64,000 bases of DNA from an uncultured Candidatus Saccharibacteria bacterium (GTDB taxonomy: Bacteria; Patescibacteriota; Saccharimonadia; Saccharimonadales; HK-STAS-PATE-42), in the NCBI GenBank assembly GCA_937871805.1, contig CALMQB010000001.1, positions 1-64,000 of the forward strand. Direction: 5' to 3'. Shown here piece after piece: positions 42,853 through 52,465 of this stretch. Below the pieces are notes generated by a model. The model was not told where the DNA came from, ran no database searches, and saw only the letters and a program-made list of their open reading frames with translations. Position numbers and translations under genes: made by a program. Position 1 is the first letter of the stretch. Each line of letters starts with the position of its first letter.

Positions 42853-44397
42853 GTGTCTCAAAAAGCCTTATATACCAAATACAGATCTGCCAATCTCTCA
42901 GAAATTGTCGGTCAGCAGCACATTGTTGAAGTTTTAAAAAATGCTGTTAAGTCAGATAAAATCTCCCACGCCTATTTATTTACCGGACCACATGGAATCG
43001 GTAAAACCTCAATCGCCAGAATATTTGCCCACCAAATCAATGGTATCGAATACGACCAAGCTAAAACCAACTTAGACATTATAGAAATTGATGCCGCCAG
43101 TAATAGCGGAGTTGACGACATGCGTGATCTTCGTGAAAAGATCACTTCTGCGCCAGTCGGACTTAAGTTTAAGGTTTACATTATTGATGAAGTTCATATG
43201 CTTAGCCCAGCCAGTTTTGCAGCACTCCTTAAAACTATCGAAGAGCCGCCATCTCACGCCGTGTTTATTCTTGCCACAACTGATGCCCACAAAGTTCCAG
43301 TTACAATTATGAGCCGGGTTCAAAAGTTCTTCTTTAAACCGATTGATTCTGAACTTATTGCTGCTCATCTTTCTGAAATATGTAAAAAAGAAAAAATCAA
43401 AATTGATGAGGATGCCTTAAACTTAATTGCTGAAAATGCCGCTGGGAGCATGCGTGACGCCCTAAGTTTGCTAGACCAGATTGCTTCAGGAAATAAACAA
43501 GTTGACCTTAAGTCTGTTCAAAGTTCCCTCGGCTTCGGAACTTCCTCTGATTTGCTCAAACTTAAAGACGCAGTCTTAAGTGGCAGCCAGCAGTTAGTTC
43601 AATCTGAACTTAAAAATATTATTTCTAATGGAGCCGATCCGAGAAGCCTAGCCTTACAAGTCTACCAAGCCTTAAAGCTAAGCTTAACCACTCTCCAAGA
43701 ACTAGAAGTCTTGGGCGAGCTCCTTACACTGGGCTCACTTTCTAAGCCGTTGCTCGGCCTAGAACTGACCCTTCTTAAATTAAGTAGCCTGCAGAAAAAC
43801 TCTTTGGTTAAAGCCCCAATTGCAGCAACCGTAGAGCCTATATCAAACCATGAAAACATTCTCATTAAGCCAACCAAAGATTTAAAAATTGAGGCTCCCA
43901 AAGAAATCCAAAAAAAGAGTCCTCCAAAAACTAAACTTCGAGAAACGCAGAAAATAGAGACAGGGGTAGAGATGGAACCTTCAAAGCCAGAGCAAAATCT
44001 AGAGCCTGAGCAAGAATCTGAACCTGATTCAAACCTAACTGAGTTGACCTCTGCAAACTTTAGTGAAAACTGGCAAGAAGTTTTAAATTTCTTAGCCAAG
44101 AACAATCCTAGTTTTAGGTCAATCCTTAAAGCCTCAAAACCTCGGCTAACCATGAAAACCTATAGCTTAGAGATCTGTGCATCATTTCCCGCCCATCTAA
44201 AAACTCTTCAGGAGGCTAAATGCAAGCAAGCCCTTTTGGTTGCTTTTAATCAATCTGGCTTAAAAAAGCCTCAACTTAAGTTTAAGCTAGCGGATAAGCC
44301 AGCCCAGAAAAAGAGAAGTCCACAACAAGCTGAAGATGGCGGCGACATCTCTGCTATCATGGATTTAATGGGAGGCGGAGAGGCCGTTCTAATTTAG
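42853..44397 (+). CDS. dnaX: DNA polymerase III subunit gamma/tau
   Basis: From the GTG the protein starts SQKALYTKYRSANLSEIVGQ, the normal DnaX opening. It has Walker A GPHGIGKTS (about residue 45), Walker B VYIIDEVHMLS, sensor 1 FILATTDAHKVP and MSRVQKF. A long linker and a variable C-terminal domain follow. The four-Cys zinc module normally between Walker A and DAASN is replaced by a short link (NGIEYDQAKTNLDIIEID). The frame extends to a TTG at 42829, but AGGGGAGGG at 42834-42842 is a strong ribosome site 10 nt before the GTG. It loads the sliding clamp and is followed 52 bp later by dnaB. Confidence 0.93.
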   Translation: MSQKALYTKYRSANLSEIVGQQHIVEVLKNAVKSDKISHAYLFTGPHGIGKTSIARIFAHQINGIEYDQAKTNLDIIEIDAASNSGVDDMRDLREKITSAPVGLKFKVYIIDEVHMLSPASFAALLKTIEEPPSHAVFILATTDAHKVPVTIMSRVQKFFFKPIDSELIAAHLSEICKKEKIKIDEDALNLIAENAAGSMRDALSLLDQIASGNKQVDLKSVQSSLGFGTSSDLLKLKDAVLSGSQQLVQSELKNIISNGADPRSLALQVYQALKLSLTTLQELEVLGELLTLGSLSKPLLGLELTLLKLSSLQKNSLVKAPIAATVEPISNHENILIKPTKDLKIEAPKEIQKKSPPKTKLRETQKIETGVEMEPSKPEQNLEPEQESEPDSNLTELTSANFSENWQEVLNFLAKNNPSFRSILKASKPRLTMKTYSLEICASFPAHLKTLQEAKCKQALLVAFNQSGLKKPQLKFKLADKPAQKKRSPQQAEDGGDISAIMDLMGGGEAVLI

Positions 44398-44449
44398 GCT
44401 AACTAGTCTAACTTTTGCAGTCGCCTAAACCTAACTTTAAAACAACCTA

Positions 44450-45793
44450 ATGCCAAAAAAACCTGTAGGAAAAATCCCTCCACAAAATTTAGATGCCGAG
44501 CGTAGCCTGCTTGGCAGCATTCTAATTAGTCAAGATGCATTCTTTAAGGTTGTTGACATTGTTAAAGATCGCGACTTTTATGACCCAGCTCACAGGTTAA
44601 TTTATTCTGCAATAGTTAAGTTAATCGAAGGTCAAAAGCCGATTGATTTAGTCAGTTTAACGAACTTACTCGCCGAAAGAGGCGAACTAGAAACTGTCGG
44701 CGGCAACGGCTATATTGCTGAATTGACCAGCGCAGTCGCCACAGCATCCCACGTTAAGCACTACGCAGATATCGTTTCTGAAAAATCCTTAAGAAGGCGG
44801 TTGATTGGAGCCAGTGAGGAAATCACTGAACTTAGCTTTGACGAGTCAGATTCCGACACCAACAACATTTTAGATATTGCCGAACAAAAAATCTTCCAGG
44901 TTGCCAAAAACTCAGTTCGGTCAGACCTTGTCAGTATCGAATCAATTTTAACCGAAAGCTTTGACCGCTTAGAGACCCTGCACCGACAAGGAGGTCAAAT
45001 CGCTGGAATCTCCACTGGCTTTGCAGACATTGATCGTAAACTAGCTGGTCTCAACCGCTCAGATCTAATTATTATTGCTGCTCGGCCTGCAATGGGGAAA
45101 ACAACTATTGCTCTAAATATTGCACATAACATCTCAGTTGATGAAAAGTTACCTGTATTATTCTTTTCTTTAGAGATGAGCAAAGAGCAGCTTGTTGATA
45201 AAATGCTTTCTACCGAGTCTGGGGTTGACAACTCCAAGCTTAGAACTGGAAACCTGACTGATGAAGACTTCGATAATCTTACCCATGCCTGGGGAGCACT
45301 AGGCGATGCTACACTTTATATCGATGACACCCCTGGCATAACTGTCACAGAAATGCGCGCGAAGGCACGGAGGCTCAGCTATAAGCAAAAACCAGGTTTA
45401 ATTGTCGTTGACTACCTTCAGCTAATGAGTGGGACTGGTAAAGATAGTGGTAACCGCGTACAAGAGGTATCAGAAATTAGTCGTGGATTAAAACTTCTCG
45501 CTCGTGAGCTCGACGTTCCTGTAATCGCTCTTTCCCAGCTTTCTCGTAGCGTTGAATCTCGTCATCCCCAAATTCCTCAACTTTCTGACCTCAGAGAGTC
45601 TGGCTCAATTGAACAAGACGCTGATATCGTTGCCTTTTTATATCGTGAAGACTACTATAACCCTGAGACAGACAAGAAGCACATTACAGATTTAATTATT
45701 GCTAAGTTCCGTAATGGTCCGACTGGTAAAATTGAACTTTACCATAAACCAGAAAATCAAAAGTTCATGAACCTCGACAGTAAGAGTTATTAA
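44450..45793 (+). CDS. dnaB: replicative DNA helicase
   Basis: The 447-residue protein has the N-terminal DnaB domain (PPQNLDAERSLLGSILISQDA) and the RecA-like C-terminal domain. The latter has Walker A IIAARPAMGKTTIAL (about residues 208-222), SLEMSKEQLVDKML, Walker B LIVVDYLQLMSG and ALSQLSRSVESR. ALLEN-type and DLRESGSIEQDAD motifs complete it. It unwinds DNA at the fork as a hexamer. It lies directly after dnaX. No intein is present. Confidence 0.96.
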   Translation: MPKKPVGKIPPQNLDAERSLLGSILISQDAFFKVVDIVKDRDFYDPAHRLIYSAIVKLIEGQKPIDLVSLTNLLAERGELETVGGNGYIAELTSAVATASHVKHYADIVSEKSLRRRLIGASEEITELSFDESDSDTNNILDIAEQKIFQVAKNSVRSDLVSIESILTESFDRLETLHRQGGQIAGISTGFADIDRKLAGLNRSDLIIIAARPAMGKTTIALNIAHNISVDEKLPVLFFSLEMSKEQLVDKMLSTESGVDNSKLRTGNLTDEDFDNLTHAWGALGDATLYIDDTPGITVTEMRAKARRLSYKQKPGLIVVDYLQLMSGTGKDSGNRVQEVSEISRGLKLLARELDVPVIALSQLSRSVESRHPQIPQLSDLRESGSIEQDADIVAFLYREDYYNPETDKKHITDLIIAKFRNGPTGKIELYHKPENQKFMNLDSKSY

Positions 45794-45825
45794 GCAAGTA
45801 AAGCCTCGTATTTATGCTTTTACTG

Positions 45826-45831
45826 TATAAT
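45826..45831 (+). promoter_or_regulatory. -10 box (TATAAT) followed by AAACTTAA
   Basis: A perfect TATAAT is followed immediately by the AAACTTAAG motif. The gene starts 40 nt downstream and, with this longer leader, has an AGGGGAG ribosome site. Confidence 0.65.
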
Positions 45832-45870
45832 TAAACTTAAGCATAAAAAGTTAAACAGGGGAGTCTAAAG

Positions 45871-47130
45871 ATGGCGTTAAGTTTAAAAAGAGGAATCCGT
45901 AAAAAGGGACCGAAGGCACTCTTCAGCCAGCAGATCAATCCACTACCCTCATCAACTCTAAAATTAATCTTCATTGCTGGATTACTTATTTTCGGAATGG
46001 CAATGTTCCTCTTCAAGTTTGAGCTTTTAGCGAGCTTAAGCTTAAAAGAGCAACTTCGGCTTGCTCAAGCTTCGAACCTCAAAGAGCTCATTAAGCAACC
46101 TGCTGATTTAATCCAGGGTGTTCTACAGTGGCTGAGCCTAAAAGCCCTGCCAGGCCATCAAATCTTTGCCCTCAGGGCTCCAACAGCGGCAATGCTTTTG
46201 AGTTCATTAATCTTCATTGCAATTTCAATCTATCTTAAATTTAGAAATCGTTACCTACCTTACACCTTCTTAGCCATTTCTCTAACTTCGCCGCTATTAA
46301 TCCTCGCCGCTCACCAAGGCAGTTTAATCGGGATAGATACCTTATTCCTACTTTCCACAATTCTTGCCAGCTTCATGATTATCAGTCATTCTAAACTTAG
46401 ATCAAACCTCAAGTTTATTACGCTCTTGGCTGGCAGCCTCGCCTTAAGCTTGTTGGCATTACAACCATTGGGAATATTTTTCTTAGTTCTAAGTGCCTCG
46501 GCTATCTATTACTCTGAAGAATTCAAAGATTACTTTTTATTCCTAAATCCGATCCAAAGGACACTATCTTTAAGTTTAATTTTTGTTCCTACTGTAATTA
46601 TCGCCGCCTATCTATCTCTTGTAACTCAGCCAAAAGAATCAATCCTTCACTACTCACTGCTCACTAACCCAGGAGAGGTTCTCCAAAATATATCCCGCGC
46701 CTTAAAGTCATTGACTAATCTAAATCCAGGTTCTGTTATTTCTAGTGGACTAAATTCAGTTAACGGCTTAGTTATTGGTTCAGTTATCTTTACAATTTAT
46801 GAAGTTGCAAAAAAGAAGTACCGACGAGTTAGCCTAATAGTCGGTCTTCTTCTAGGGTTAGTTTTGGCTGGATTAAACCTAGGGCTTGGTAATTTTATCT
46901 TTATCTTAGTTCCGTCACTGGTGGTTATTAGCCATCTAATTGCAAGCCTCGCGAAGTTCGTTGATCTAACTTTCCCTAAAAACCCTTATCCAAAAAACTT
47001 AATCAAGGGAGCTCTCGCAATCATTGTCTGCTTGATTTGCGTCTTCAATATTTACACAGTTTCCAAGCTAACTGTTCGGTTCAATTCTCCTCAGCGAATT
47101 AACAATCTCCAGCAGAAATTAGATCAGTAA
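45871..47130 (+). CDS. polytopic membrane protein, GT-C-like
   Basis: The 419-residue protein has a basic start and about nine to eleven membrane helices. The region between helix 1 and 2 (about 55-85) is short, and I do not find the paired acidic residues of typical PMT/ArnT enzymes, so the glycosyltransferase link is weak. The start is fixed by an AGGGGAG sequence about 8 nt before the ATG. It stands alone between dnaB and the glutaredoxin gene. A general role in envelope assembly is only a guess. Confidence 0.6.
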   Translation: MALSLKRGIRKKGPKALFSQQINPLPSSTLKLIFIAGLLIFGMAMFLFKFELLASLSLKEQLRLAQASNLKELIKQPADLIQGVLQWLSLKALPGHQIFALRAPTAAMLLSSLIFIAISIYLKFRNRYLPYTFLAISLTSPLLILAAHQGSLIGIDTLFLLSTILASFMIISHSKLRSNLKFITLLAGSLALSLLALQPLGIFFLVLSASAIYYSEEFKDYFLFLNPIQRTLSLSLIFVPTVIIAAYLSLVTQPKESILHYSLLTNPGEVLQNISRALKSLTNLNPGSVISSGLNSVNGLVIGSVIFTIYEVAKKKYRRVSLIVGLLLGLVLAGLNLGLGNFIFILVPSLVVISHLIASLAKFVDLTFPKNPYPKNLIKGALAIIVCLICVFNIYTVSKLTVRFNSPQRINNLQQKLDQ

Positions 47131-47202
47131 TTTGACTCATATTTGCCCTAAACAAACTTAAGGTTTAAACTTAGGCTTACATAAGTATTAAATTCAGATT
47201 AT

Positions 47203-47448
47203 ATGAGCAAAGTAACAGTTTTCAGCACAACCTGGTGTGGGTTTTGCCACCAAGTCAAAGAATGGCTAAAGAGCAAAGGGGTCGAATTTGAAGAAATTGA
47301 TCTTGAAAAAGACTCAACAGCGGCTAAGCAGGTCGTTGAAGCTACCAAGCAGATGGGGGTCCCCGTCACTAAAATCGGGGAAAGCTACATTGTGGGCTTT
47401 GATCGTCCAAAATTAGAAGCCGCATTAAAATCGGAAGGCTTGATCTAA
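47203..47448 (+). CDS. glutaredoxin-like protein
   Basis: The 81-residue protein has the thioredoxin fold, with VTVFSTTWCGFCHQVKEWL (active-site Cys-Gly-Phe-Cys, about residues 11-14), EIDLEKD, the cis-Pro in GVPVTKIG and the late GFDRPKLEAAL. It reduces disulfides or glutathione mixed disulfides, or supplies electrons as NrdH does. The CGFC centre is nearer to NrdH/YruB-type proteins than to classic CPYC glutaredoxins. The clpC gene follows after a regulatory region. Confidence 0.93.
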   Translation: MSKVTVFSTTWCGFCHQVKEWLKSKGVEFEEIDLEKDSTAAKQVVEATKQMGVPVTKIGESYIVGFDRPKLEAALKSEGLI

Positions 47449-47465
47449 CTCAGCTAAGCTAGAAT

Positions 47466-47492
47466 CTAGCACTCTATACTTTAGAGTGCTAG
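47466..47492. promoter_or_regulatory. CIRCE operator (HrcA binding site)
   Basis: The inverted repeat TAGCACTC - 9 bp - GAGTGCTA matches the CIRCE consensus (TTAGCACTC-N9-GAGTGCTAA) at every core position, with the exact spacer length. It overlaps the -35 region of the clpC promoter, where bound HrcA represses transcription until heat shock. Confidence 0.93.
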
Positions 47493-47498
47493 ATTTGC

Positions 47499-47504
47499 TA
47501 TAAT
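47499..47504 (+). promoter_or_regulatory. clpC -10 box (TATAAT)
   Basis: A perfect TATAAT lies 6 bp after the CIRCE element and about 38 bp before the clpC ATG, giving a leader of about 32 nt. The CIRCE covers the place of the -35 box. Confidence 0.75.
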
Positions 47505-47542
47505 AATCACCATAACTAGTTGTATAGCTAGCTAAACTCGAT

Positions 47543-50092
47543 ATGATATTTTCACAGACTGACATACCCGCAAGATTAACTCCAAATGCCAAAGAGTCTT
47601 TAGCCCGAGCCTTCCAAATTACTGTCAGTATGGGCGACGGTAATATTACCGAACGACACATCTTACTCGGCCTAATTACCAACCATAAATCAACCGCCCA
47701 CAAGCTACTCTTTGAGCACGGAATTGATATCTCTAAAGTAGAACTCTCCCTTGGCCTTAAACCTCAGAAACTAAGCCCTCCTCCAAATATTATTACCAGT
47801 GTTATAGACTCTAAGGTCCAAGAAATCTTAGAGGGAGGAATTGAAATTGCAGAAGCCTTTGATAAAGAAAATTGTGGGACTGAGCACCTCCTCTTCTCAG
47901 TTTTAGTGCAAGCCACAGACAATCTCATCCACGATCTAAGTCTAGGTGGAATCTCCAAAGAAGAACTAATCGACCACATTGAAGAACGTCTTCTAGAGCC
48001 TGAAGCCCTTTACTCTTCGGAAATTTCACAAAATGAAGCCACTCAGGATAGCCCTAAAGCAACGCATACTAAACAGGCCAAAAAAAAGAAGACAGCTCTG
48101 GAATTCTTTGGGACTAATCTTAACCAGAAGGCGGAGCAGGGAAGTCTAGACCCACTTTATGGACGTCAGAACTCCCTAGATAGGATTATGGTTATTCTGG
48201 GTCGTAGGCAAAAAAATAACCCTGTTTTAATCGGTGAACCTGGAGTAGGGAAAACAGCCATCGTCGAGGGACTCGCCCAAAGAATCGTTGAAGAAGGAGT
48301 ACCTTCCAATCTTAAAGATAAACAAGTTATAGCTATTGACCTGGCAGATATAATTGCCGGCAGTCGCTATCGTGGAGACTTTGAGGAAAGGCTCAAGGCG
48401 ATCATCAAAGAATCTACCGAACGTGGAGATGTAATCCTCTTTATTGATGAGATTCACATGCTCAGTGGAGCAGGCGGGGCAGAAGGCGGAGTTGATGCCG
48501 GAAATATCCTTAAGCCGGCTCTAGCTCGGGGAGAACTCCAAGTTATCGGAGCAACCACTCTTGAAGAACACCGCAAGCACATTAAAAAAGATCGTGCTCT
48601 TGCTCGTCGCCTCCAACCCGTCGAAATATTTGAACCAAGCCAGGCAGAAGCCTATCAAATGCTACTAACTGCCCGTAAGAACTTTCAGGACCACCATAGC
48701 GTCAATATTCCTGCAAAAACAATGCTCCGGGCGGTAGAGCTGTCTTCTCGGTATATTCAAGAGCGGCACCTTCCGGATAAGGCCTTTGATCTTGTAGATG
48801 AGGCTGCTGCAAAACTCAACCTTGGCCGTAAACCTCAGCAAAACGACCAGGACATCCACCGAATGTCAGAAGAGCTTACTAAGCTTAAGCTAAACCTGAA
48901 GCAAGCCATAGGTTCTGAGGACTATTTGACTGCAGAAGAACTGAAACATGCCCGAACCAAATTGGAAGCTGAGCTAAAGATTTCTAGAAAAAATACCCAA
49001 ACCAATAAATTGCCCAGTCTTTCGACCAACAACCTTATTCAAACCCTGGCTGAGATCACGAACATCCCTAGTCATCGCATTAAGCCTGGAGGCTCAGAGG
49101 ATATCAACCTAAACCAAATCAGAAAAGAGTTGAATAAAAATGTTATTGGACAAGAATATGCCATTAATAATGTTATTAAGATTCTTAAAAGAGCGCAACT
49201 GGGAGTCAATAAAGAAAACTCTCCGATCGCAAGCTTTATCGCTATGGGCCCAAGTGGAGTCGGAAAAACAGAACTTGCACGCCAACTAGCACTAAGCATT
49301 TTTAGTGACGAGCAGAGCTTTATTAAGCTCGACATGAGCGAGTTTTCCCAAAGCCATACCTCCGCGAGGCTAATTGGTTCTCCAGCCGGCTATGTTGGTT
49401 ATGAAGAAGAGTCAGAACTCTTAGAAAAAGTTCGTCGTAGGCCGTATAGCCTAGTCCTTTTTGATGAGATCGAAAAAGCTCATCCACAGGTTATTAACCT
49501 CCTGCTACAAATCTTGGAGGACGGCTACTTAACTTCAGCCAAAGGATCAAAGGTAAGCTTCAAAAACACTATGGTCATGCTAACTAGCAACATAGGATCA
49601 AAGAGAATGCTTGGTGGCTCATCTATGGGCTTTTATAAAAAAAGCTTAGATCAAGTTCAAGAAGCCGAAGACCTTAGCGATGAGATGTACAAAGAACTCC
49701 AAAAAGTAATGCCCCCAGAACTCATCAATCGCTTTGATACCATCTTACCATTCAAAACACTAAGCGATGACGACATTAAGCTAGTTGTCAGAAAAAATTT
49801 AGATGAGCTTAAACTTAGATTAATCGGCTCAAGAGCAAACCTAAACTTAAACGTCGGCCCAGACGTAGCTAATTTTATAGCTAAACAATATAACCCTAAA
49901 AAAGGAGTCCGCGGGCTAAACAATATCATCTCCGAACAGGTCACAGATTTGATTACAGACCTTAAGCTTAAGAAGGGCAAGGCAGAAAACCATGCAGAGT
50001 TATCGATCTCCAAAAAATCTGGAAAAGAAGCTCTGGTCATAACCAACCTGCAGGCACGAAGTTCGGCAACTCATCAGGGGACTATCGCCTAA
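47543..50092 (+). CDS. clpC: ATP-dependent Clp protease ATP-binding subunit ClpC
   Basis: The 849-residue Hsp100 protein has two N-terminal Clp repeats (1-145), AAA1 with [14 protein letters not shown] (about residue 231) and [13 protein letters not shown], and a UVR-like middle ([19 protein letters not shown]). AAA2 has [11 protein letters not shown] (about 569) and [13 protein letters not shown]. The SSMGFYKK loop (about 694) is the ClpP-docking tripeptide, so it should feed unfolded proteins to ClpP. It is controlled by CIRCE/HrcA, hence heat-inducible. It is the canonical partner to the membrane-bound ClpC-like protein at 6.4-8.8 kb. Its 3' end overlaps the convergent gene by 11 bp. Confidence 0.96.
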   Translation: MIFSQTDIPARLTPNAKESLARAFQITVSMGDGNITERHILLGLITNHKSTAHKLLFEHGIDISKVELSLGLKPQKLSPPPNIITSVIDSKVQEILEGGIEIAEAFDKENCGTEHLLFSVLVQATDNLIHDLSLGGISKEELIDHIEERLLEPEALYSSEISQNEATQDSPKATHTKQAKKKKTALEFFGTNLNQKAEQGSLDPLYGRQNSLDRIMVILGRRQKNNPVLIGEPGVGKTAIVEGLAQRIVEEGVPSNLKDKQVIAIDLADIIAGSRYRGDFEERLKAIIKESTERGDVILFIDEIHMLSGAGGAEGGVDAGNILKPALARGELQVIGATTLEEHRKHIKKDRALARRLQPVEIFEPSQAEAYQMLLTARKNFQDHHSVNIPAKTMLRAVELSSRYIQERHLPDKAFDLVDEAAAKLNLGRKPQQNDQDIHRMSEELTKLKLNLKQAIGSEDYLTAEELKHARTKLEAELKISRKNTQTNKLPSLSTNNLIQTLAEITNIPSHRIKPGGSEDINLNQIRKELNKNVIGQEYAINNVIKILKRAQLGVNKENSPIASFIAMGPSGVGKTELARQLALSIFSDEQSFIKLDMSEFSQSHTSARLIGSPAGYVGYEEESELLEKVRRRPYSLVLFDEIEKAHPQVINLLLQILEDGYLTSAKGSKVSFKNTMVMLTSNIGSKRMLGGSSMGFYKKSLDQVQEAEDLSDEMYKELQKVMPPELINRFDTILPFKTLSDDDIKLVVRKNLDELKLRLIGSRANLNLNVGPDVANFIAKQYNPKKGVRGLNNIISEQVTDLITDLKLKKGKAENHAELSISKKSGKEALVITNLQARSSATHQGTIA

Positions 50093-50867
50093 TAATCTTC
50101 GGCTTTATTTTAGTTAAGGCCTTGGAGGCCATCTCCAGCGCCTTTTTAGCACCCTTCACATTGTCCCTTTGCAACATAATCGTAGAGTTCTCTAAACCAC
50201 CTTCAACAGCCGCCCATAGGCCGCGGAGTTGATGTCGTTCTTTCTCTTTTCCAGGAGTCTCACCAACAGCTCTTATCACCAGCACAAAACCTCGCATTCC
50301 GATCTTCCCGTAGCCACTCTTAGCCCTAGAAATTGTCATCATCATCTTTTGGATAGCGCCTTTTTGATCTTCATAGTTAAACTTAATTTCTTTAGAGCCA
50401 CTCAAACCGCGCATCAACTTCTTAAGCTCAAGTTCTCCCTCAGAATCTTTAACAACCTCCGCAACCGGCTCTCTGCTAATTCCCACATTCGTATTCAAAA
50501 TATCTAAAGTTGCTGCATTATATAAAGCAATGTAGCCCGCTTCATCAACCAAGATGACTGCATCTTTAATGCTGTTGATCAAAGTTAGCATCCTGTTTCT
50601 TTCAAATTCCTCCTCTTCGACTGTTCTACGGAGTTCCGTAGCCAATGCACAAACTCGCAACTGCAGACGAATAAAGGCTATGGCAACCAACAGAACCGTG
50701 AAGACCATCAATGCGACGAACAAAAAGCCGCCAAAGTCAGAAAAGTAGTCTCTCCCAAAAATAATTACCAAATTACTGAAAATCAATAAGAAAGCTATGC
50801 CTGCTCCAAAAACAAGTTTTGATTTTACTAAACTAAAGTCTTCCGCCTCAAATTTCTTCTTCATCAA
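50082..50867 (-). CDS. membrane PAS-domain protein without a kinase domain
   Basis: The 261-residue protein has two membrane helices (about residues 20-36 and 45-65), a short coiled coil (LATELRRTVEEEEFERNRML) and a PAS-like domain (about 95-190, LINSIKDAVILVDEAGYIALYNAAT). A basic helical end (about 215-261) follows. The layout copies the sensor half of a WalK/PhoR-type histidine kinase, but the HisKA His box and the ATPase are absent. It may be a stand-alone sensor, or a remnant. A TTAAAAT box and an AAACTTAA-bearing palindrome lie upstream. Confidence 0.7.
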   Translation of the reverse strand: MMKKKFEAEDFSLVKSKLVFGAGIAFLLIFSNLVIIFGRDYFSDFGGFLFVALMVFTVLLVAIAFIRLQLRVCALATELRRTVEEEEFERNRMLTLINSIKDAVILVDEAGYIALYNAATLDILNTNVGISREPVAEVVKDSEGELELKKLMRGLSGSKEIKFNYEDQKGAIQKMMMTISRAKSGYGKIGMRGFVLVIRAVGETPGKEKERHQLRGLWAAVEGGLENSTIMLQRDNVKGAKKALEMASKALTKIKPKIIRR

Positions 50868-50950
50868 AATTTCAATTAAAAGTCCTGTTAGAATTAAACT
50901 TAAGCTTAATTTTAACAGAATCTTTCCAAAGTCCTGCTAAAAAATTTTAC

Positions 50951-51733
50951 CTACCACCAAACCTGGCTAGAATATTTTTTAAGCTTAGCCCTCAACTCTT
51001 TATAGGCTGGCTGAAACCTTGCAACTTCGTCCCAAAATTTAGTCTGGTGATGCTTAAACTTAACATGGACTAGCTCGTGCACTAAAACATAATCTATCAG
51101 TTCCGCTGGGACGAGCATCAACCACAGACTTAAGTTAATTGAATTCTTAGAACTACACGACCCCCAGCGAGTGGAGCTATCCCGAACCGTGCAATCAAGA
51201 TACTCCACACCCATCATTTCTGAAATCTGACCCAGGCGCTTCGGCAAATATTCTTTAGCCTTTTCACGCACTGCTTTAATAACGCACTTTTCCAATCTTT
51301 TTCGATCTTCACCAGGCAAACTTATTGAATCTTCTGGAATCTGGTCGGCAATAATTCTAATTACACCCGAACCCTTCCGATATTTAAATTCTAAAATACC
51401 AGCAGGGGTTTCTGCCCACTCCAACTTAAACTTAACTCCAGGGCATAAAATTTGTTCATCAAATATTTCAATCTGCTCATGAATCCCGTTCTTAGTCTTA
51501 ACTTCATTCAACCAGTCTTTATTTTGCAAAACGAATTTTCTGATGCTGTGTAGCGGGGTAGAGAAGTTCGTTCCAACAACTATGTCGCCAGATTTAGATA
51601 TTCTTAAACTCGTGTTCTTCTGAGCCCGCCTTCTTTTTATAGAGACTTCACCAACTCCTTCGACAACTAACCGCTGATTAAGACTTTTTTGCACCTTATA
51701 AGAAATTGTAAAAAAAAGCCGTTCTGGCTCCAC
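50951..51733 (-). CDS. YgjP/M48-type zinc metallopeptidase
   Basis: The 260-residue protein has the DUF45/YgjP layout. The N-terminal beta domain is followed by RDSSTRWGSCSSKNSINLSL, then the zinc site YVLVHELVHVKFKHH (HExxH near residue 220) and a C-terminal KKYSSQVWW. WGSC-x-S and HELVH together mark this SprT-like family. It probably acts in the cytoplasm. The substrate is not known. It ends a two-gene unit with the kinase gene 13 bp upstream. Confidence 0.9.
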   Translation of the reverse strand: MEPERLFFTISYKVQKSLNQRLVVEGVGEVSIKRRRAQKNTSLRISKSGDIVVGTNFSTPLHSIRKFVLQNKDWLNEVKTKNGIHEQIEIFDEQILCPGVKFKLEWAETPAGILEFKYRKGSGVIRIIADQIPEDSISLPGEDRKRLEKCVIKAVREKAKEYLPKRLGQISEMMGVEYLDCTVRDSSTRWGSCSSKNSINLSLWLMLVPAELIDYVLVHELVHVKFKHHQTKFWDEVARFQPAYKELRAKLKKYSSQVWW

Positions 51734-51746
51734 TTAATTTTAACTT

Positions 51747-52364
51747 TTACAGCCCAAATCTTTTTTTGGAGTTAGTATTTGGGATTTGAGCTTCTTTCAT
51801 GTATATATTGGCTATTTTTCTGAGCACCATAACACTTTGACTTTTAAAGTCGTGTTTCCCGCTCACCACAATCGAGTTCTCTTTCGTTGCTACCGGCTTT
51901 TCAAAAGAGTTCAACATCGTAACAAATTCATCCTCACTTAAATCTAATGAGTTCTTATCATCAGCCCGCCGCCTATCCCTGTTCATTGCTCTTTCTTCAG
52001 TTGTAGCATTATCTGTTTGGACCCAAACCGTCAGAACCCCAAAGCCAGCCTTGACTGCTTTATTTAAAATAATTTCTCTTTCTGATTTAGAACCAAAATA
52101 ACCTTCAAAAATGATGTGCTTAAAGCTCTTTAATGCCTGTTCATAGGTCGCGGAAGTTAGCTTTTTTGCAAGCTTAGAAATCTCCGGATTACTCTTACCC
52201 AGTCCCTCCAACTCACTTTCATAACGACCGGTATCAATATAAAAGAATTTATAACTTTCGGAAAACTGACGCGCGAAAAAACTTTTTCCGCTACCCGGAT
52301 TCCCGACCACTAAAATTAGTAGCGGTTTATCTATGTTCAGACCTCCAGAATTATTACTACCCAT
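51747..52364 (-). CDS. P-loop kinase-like ATPase (AAA_33/zeta-like)
   Basis: The protein has a Walker A near the start (LILVVGNPGSGKSFFARQF), FFYIDTGRYES after it, and a lid Arg region (ATTEERAMNRDRRRADD, about residues 123-140). This pattern fits small AAA_33 or zeta-type kinases that phosphorylate nucleotides, sugars or RNA ends. No antitoxin gene is seen nearby. The ATG at 52364 is chosen over a TTG one codon upstream because AGAGGG lies about 9 nt before it. It is followed by the YgjP peptidase gene. Confidence 0.75.
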   Translation of the reverse strand: MGSNNSGGLNIDKPLLILVVGNPGSGKSFFARQFSESYKFFYIDTGRYESELEGLGKSNPEISKLAKKLTSATYEQALKSFKHIIFEGYFGSKSEREIILNKAVKAGFGVLTVWVQTDNATTEERAMNRDRRRADDKNSLDLSEDEFVTMLNSFEKPVATKENSIVVSGKHDFKSQSVMVLRKIANIYMKEAQIPNTNSKKRFGL

Positions 52365-52465
52365 CAAAAAACTACCCTCTAAATATCAAATTTCAATTAA
52401 ACCTAAGTATACACCAACCTTAAGAGGCCCTTCCACCGTCTAAATAAATTCTACAGCATTATATT

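Noticed and set aside
43662-44153. Antisense 163-codon frame inside dnaX
   Set aside because: It has low-complexity Ser/Phe composition opposite the dnaX linker and no supporting signal.
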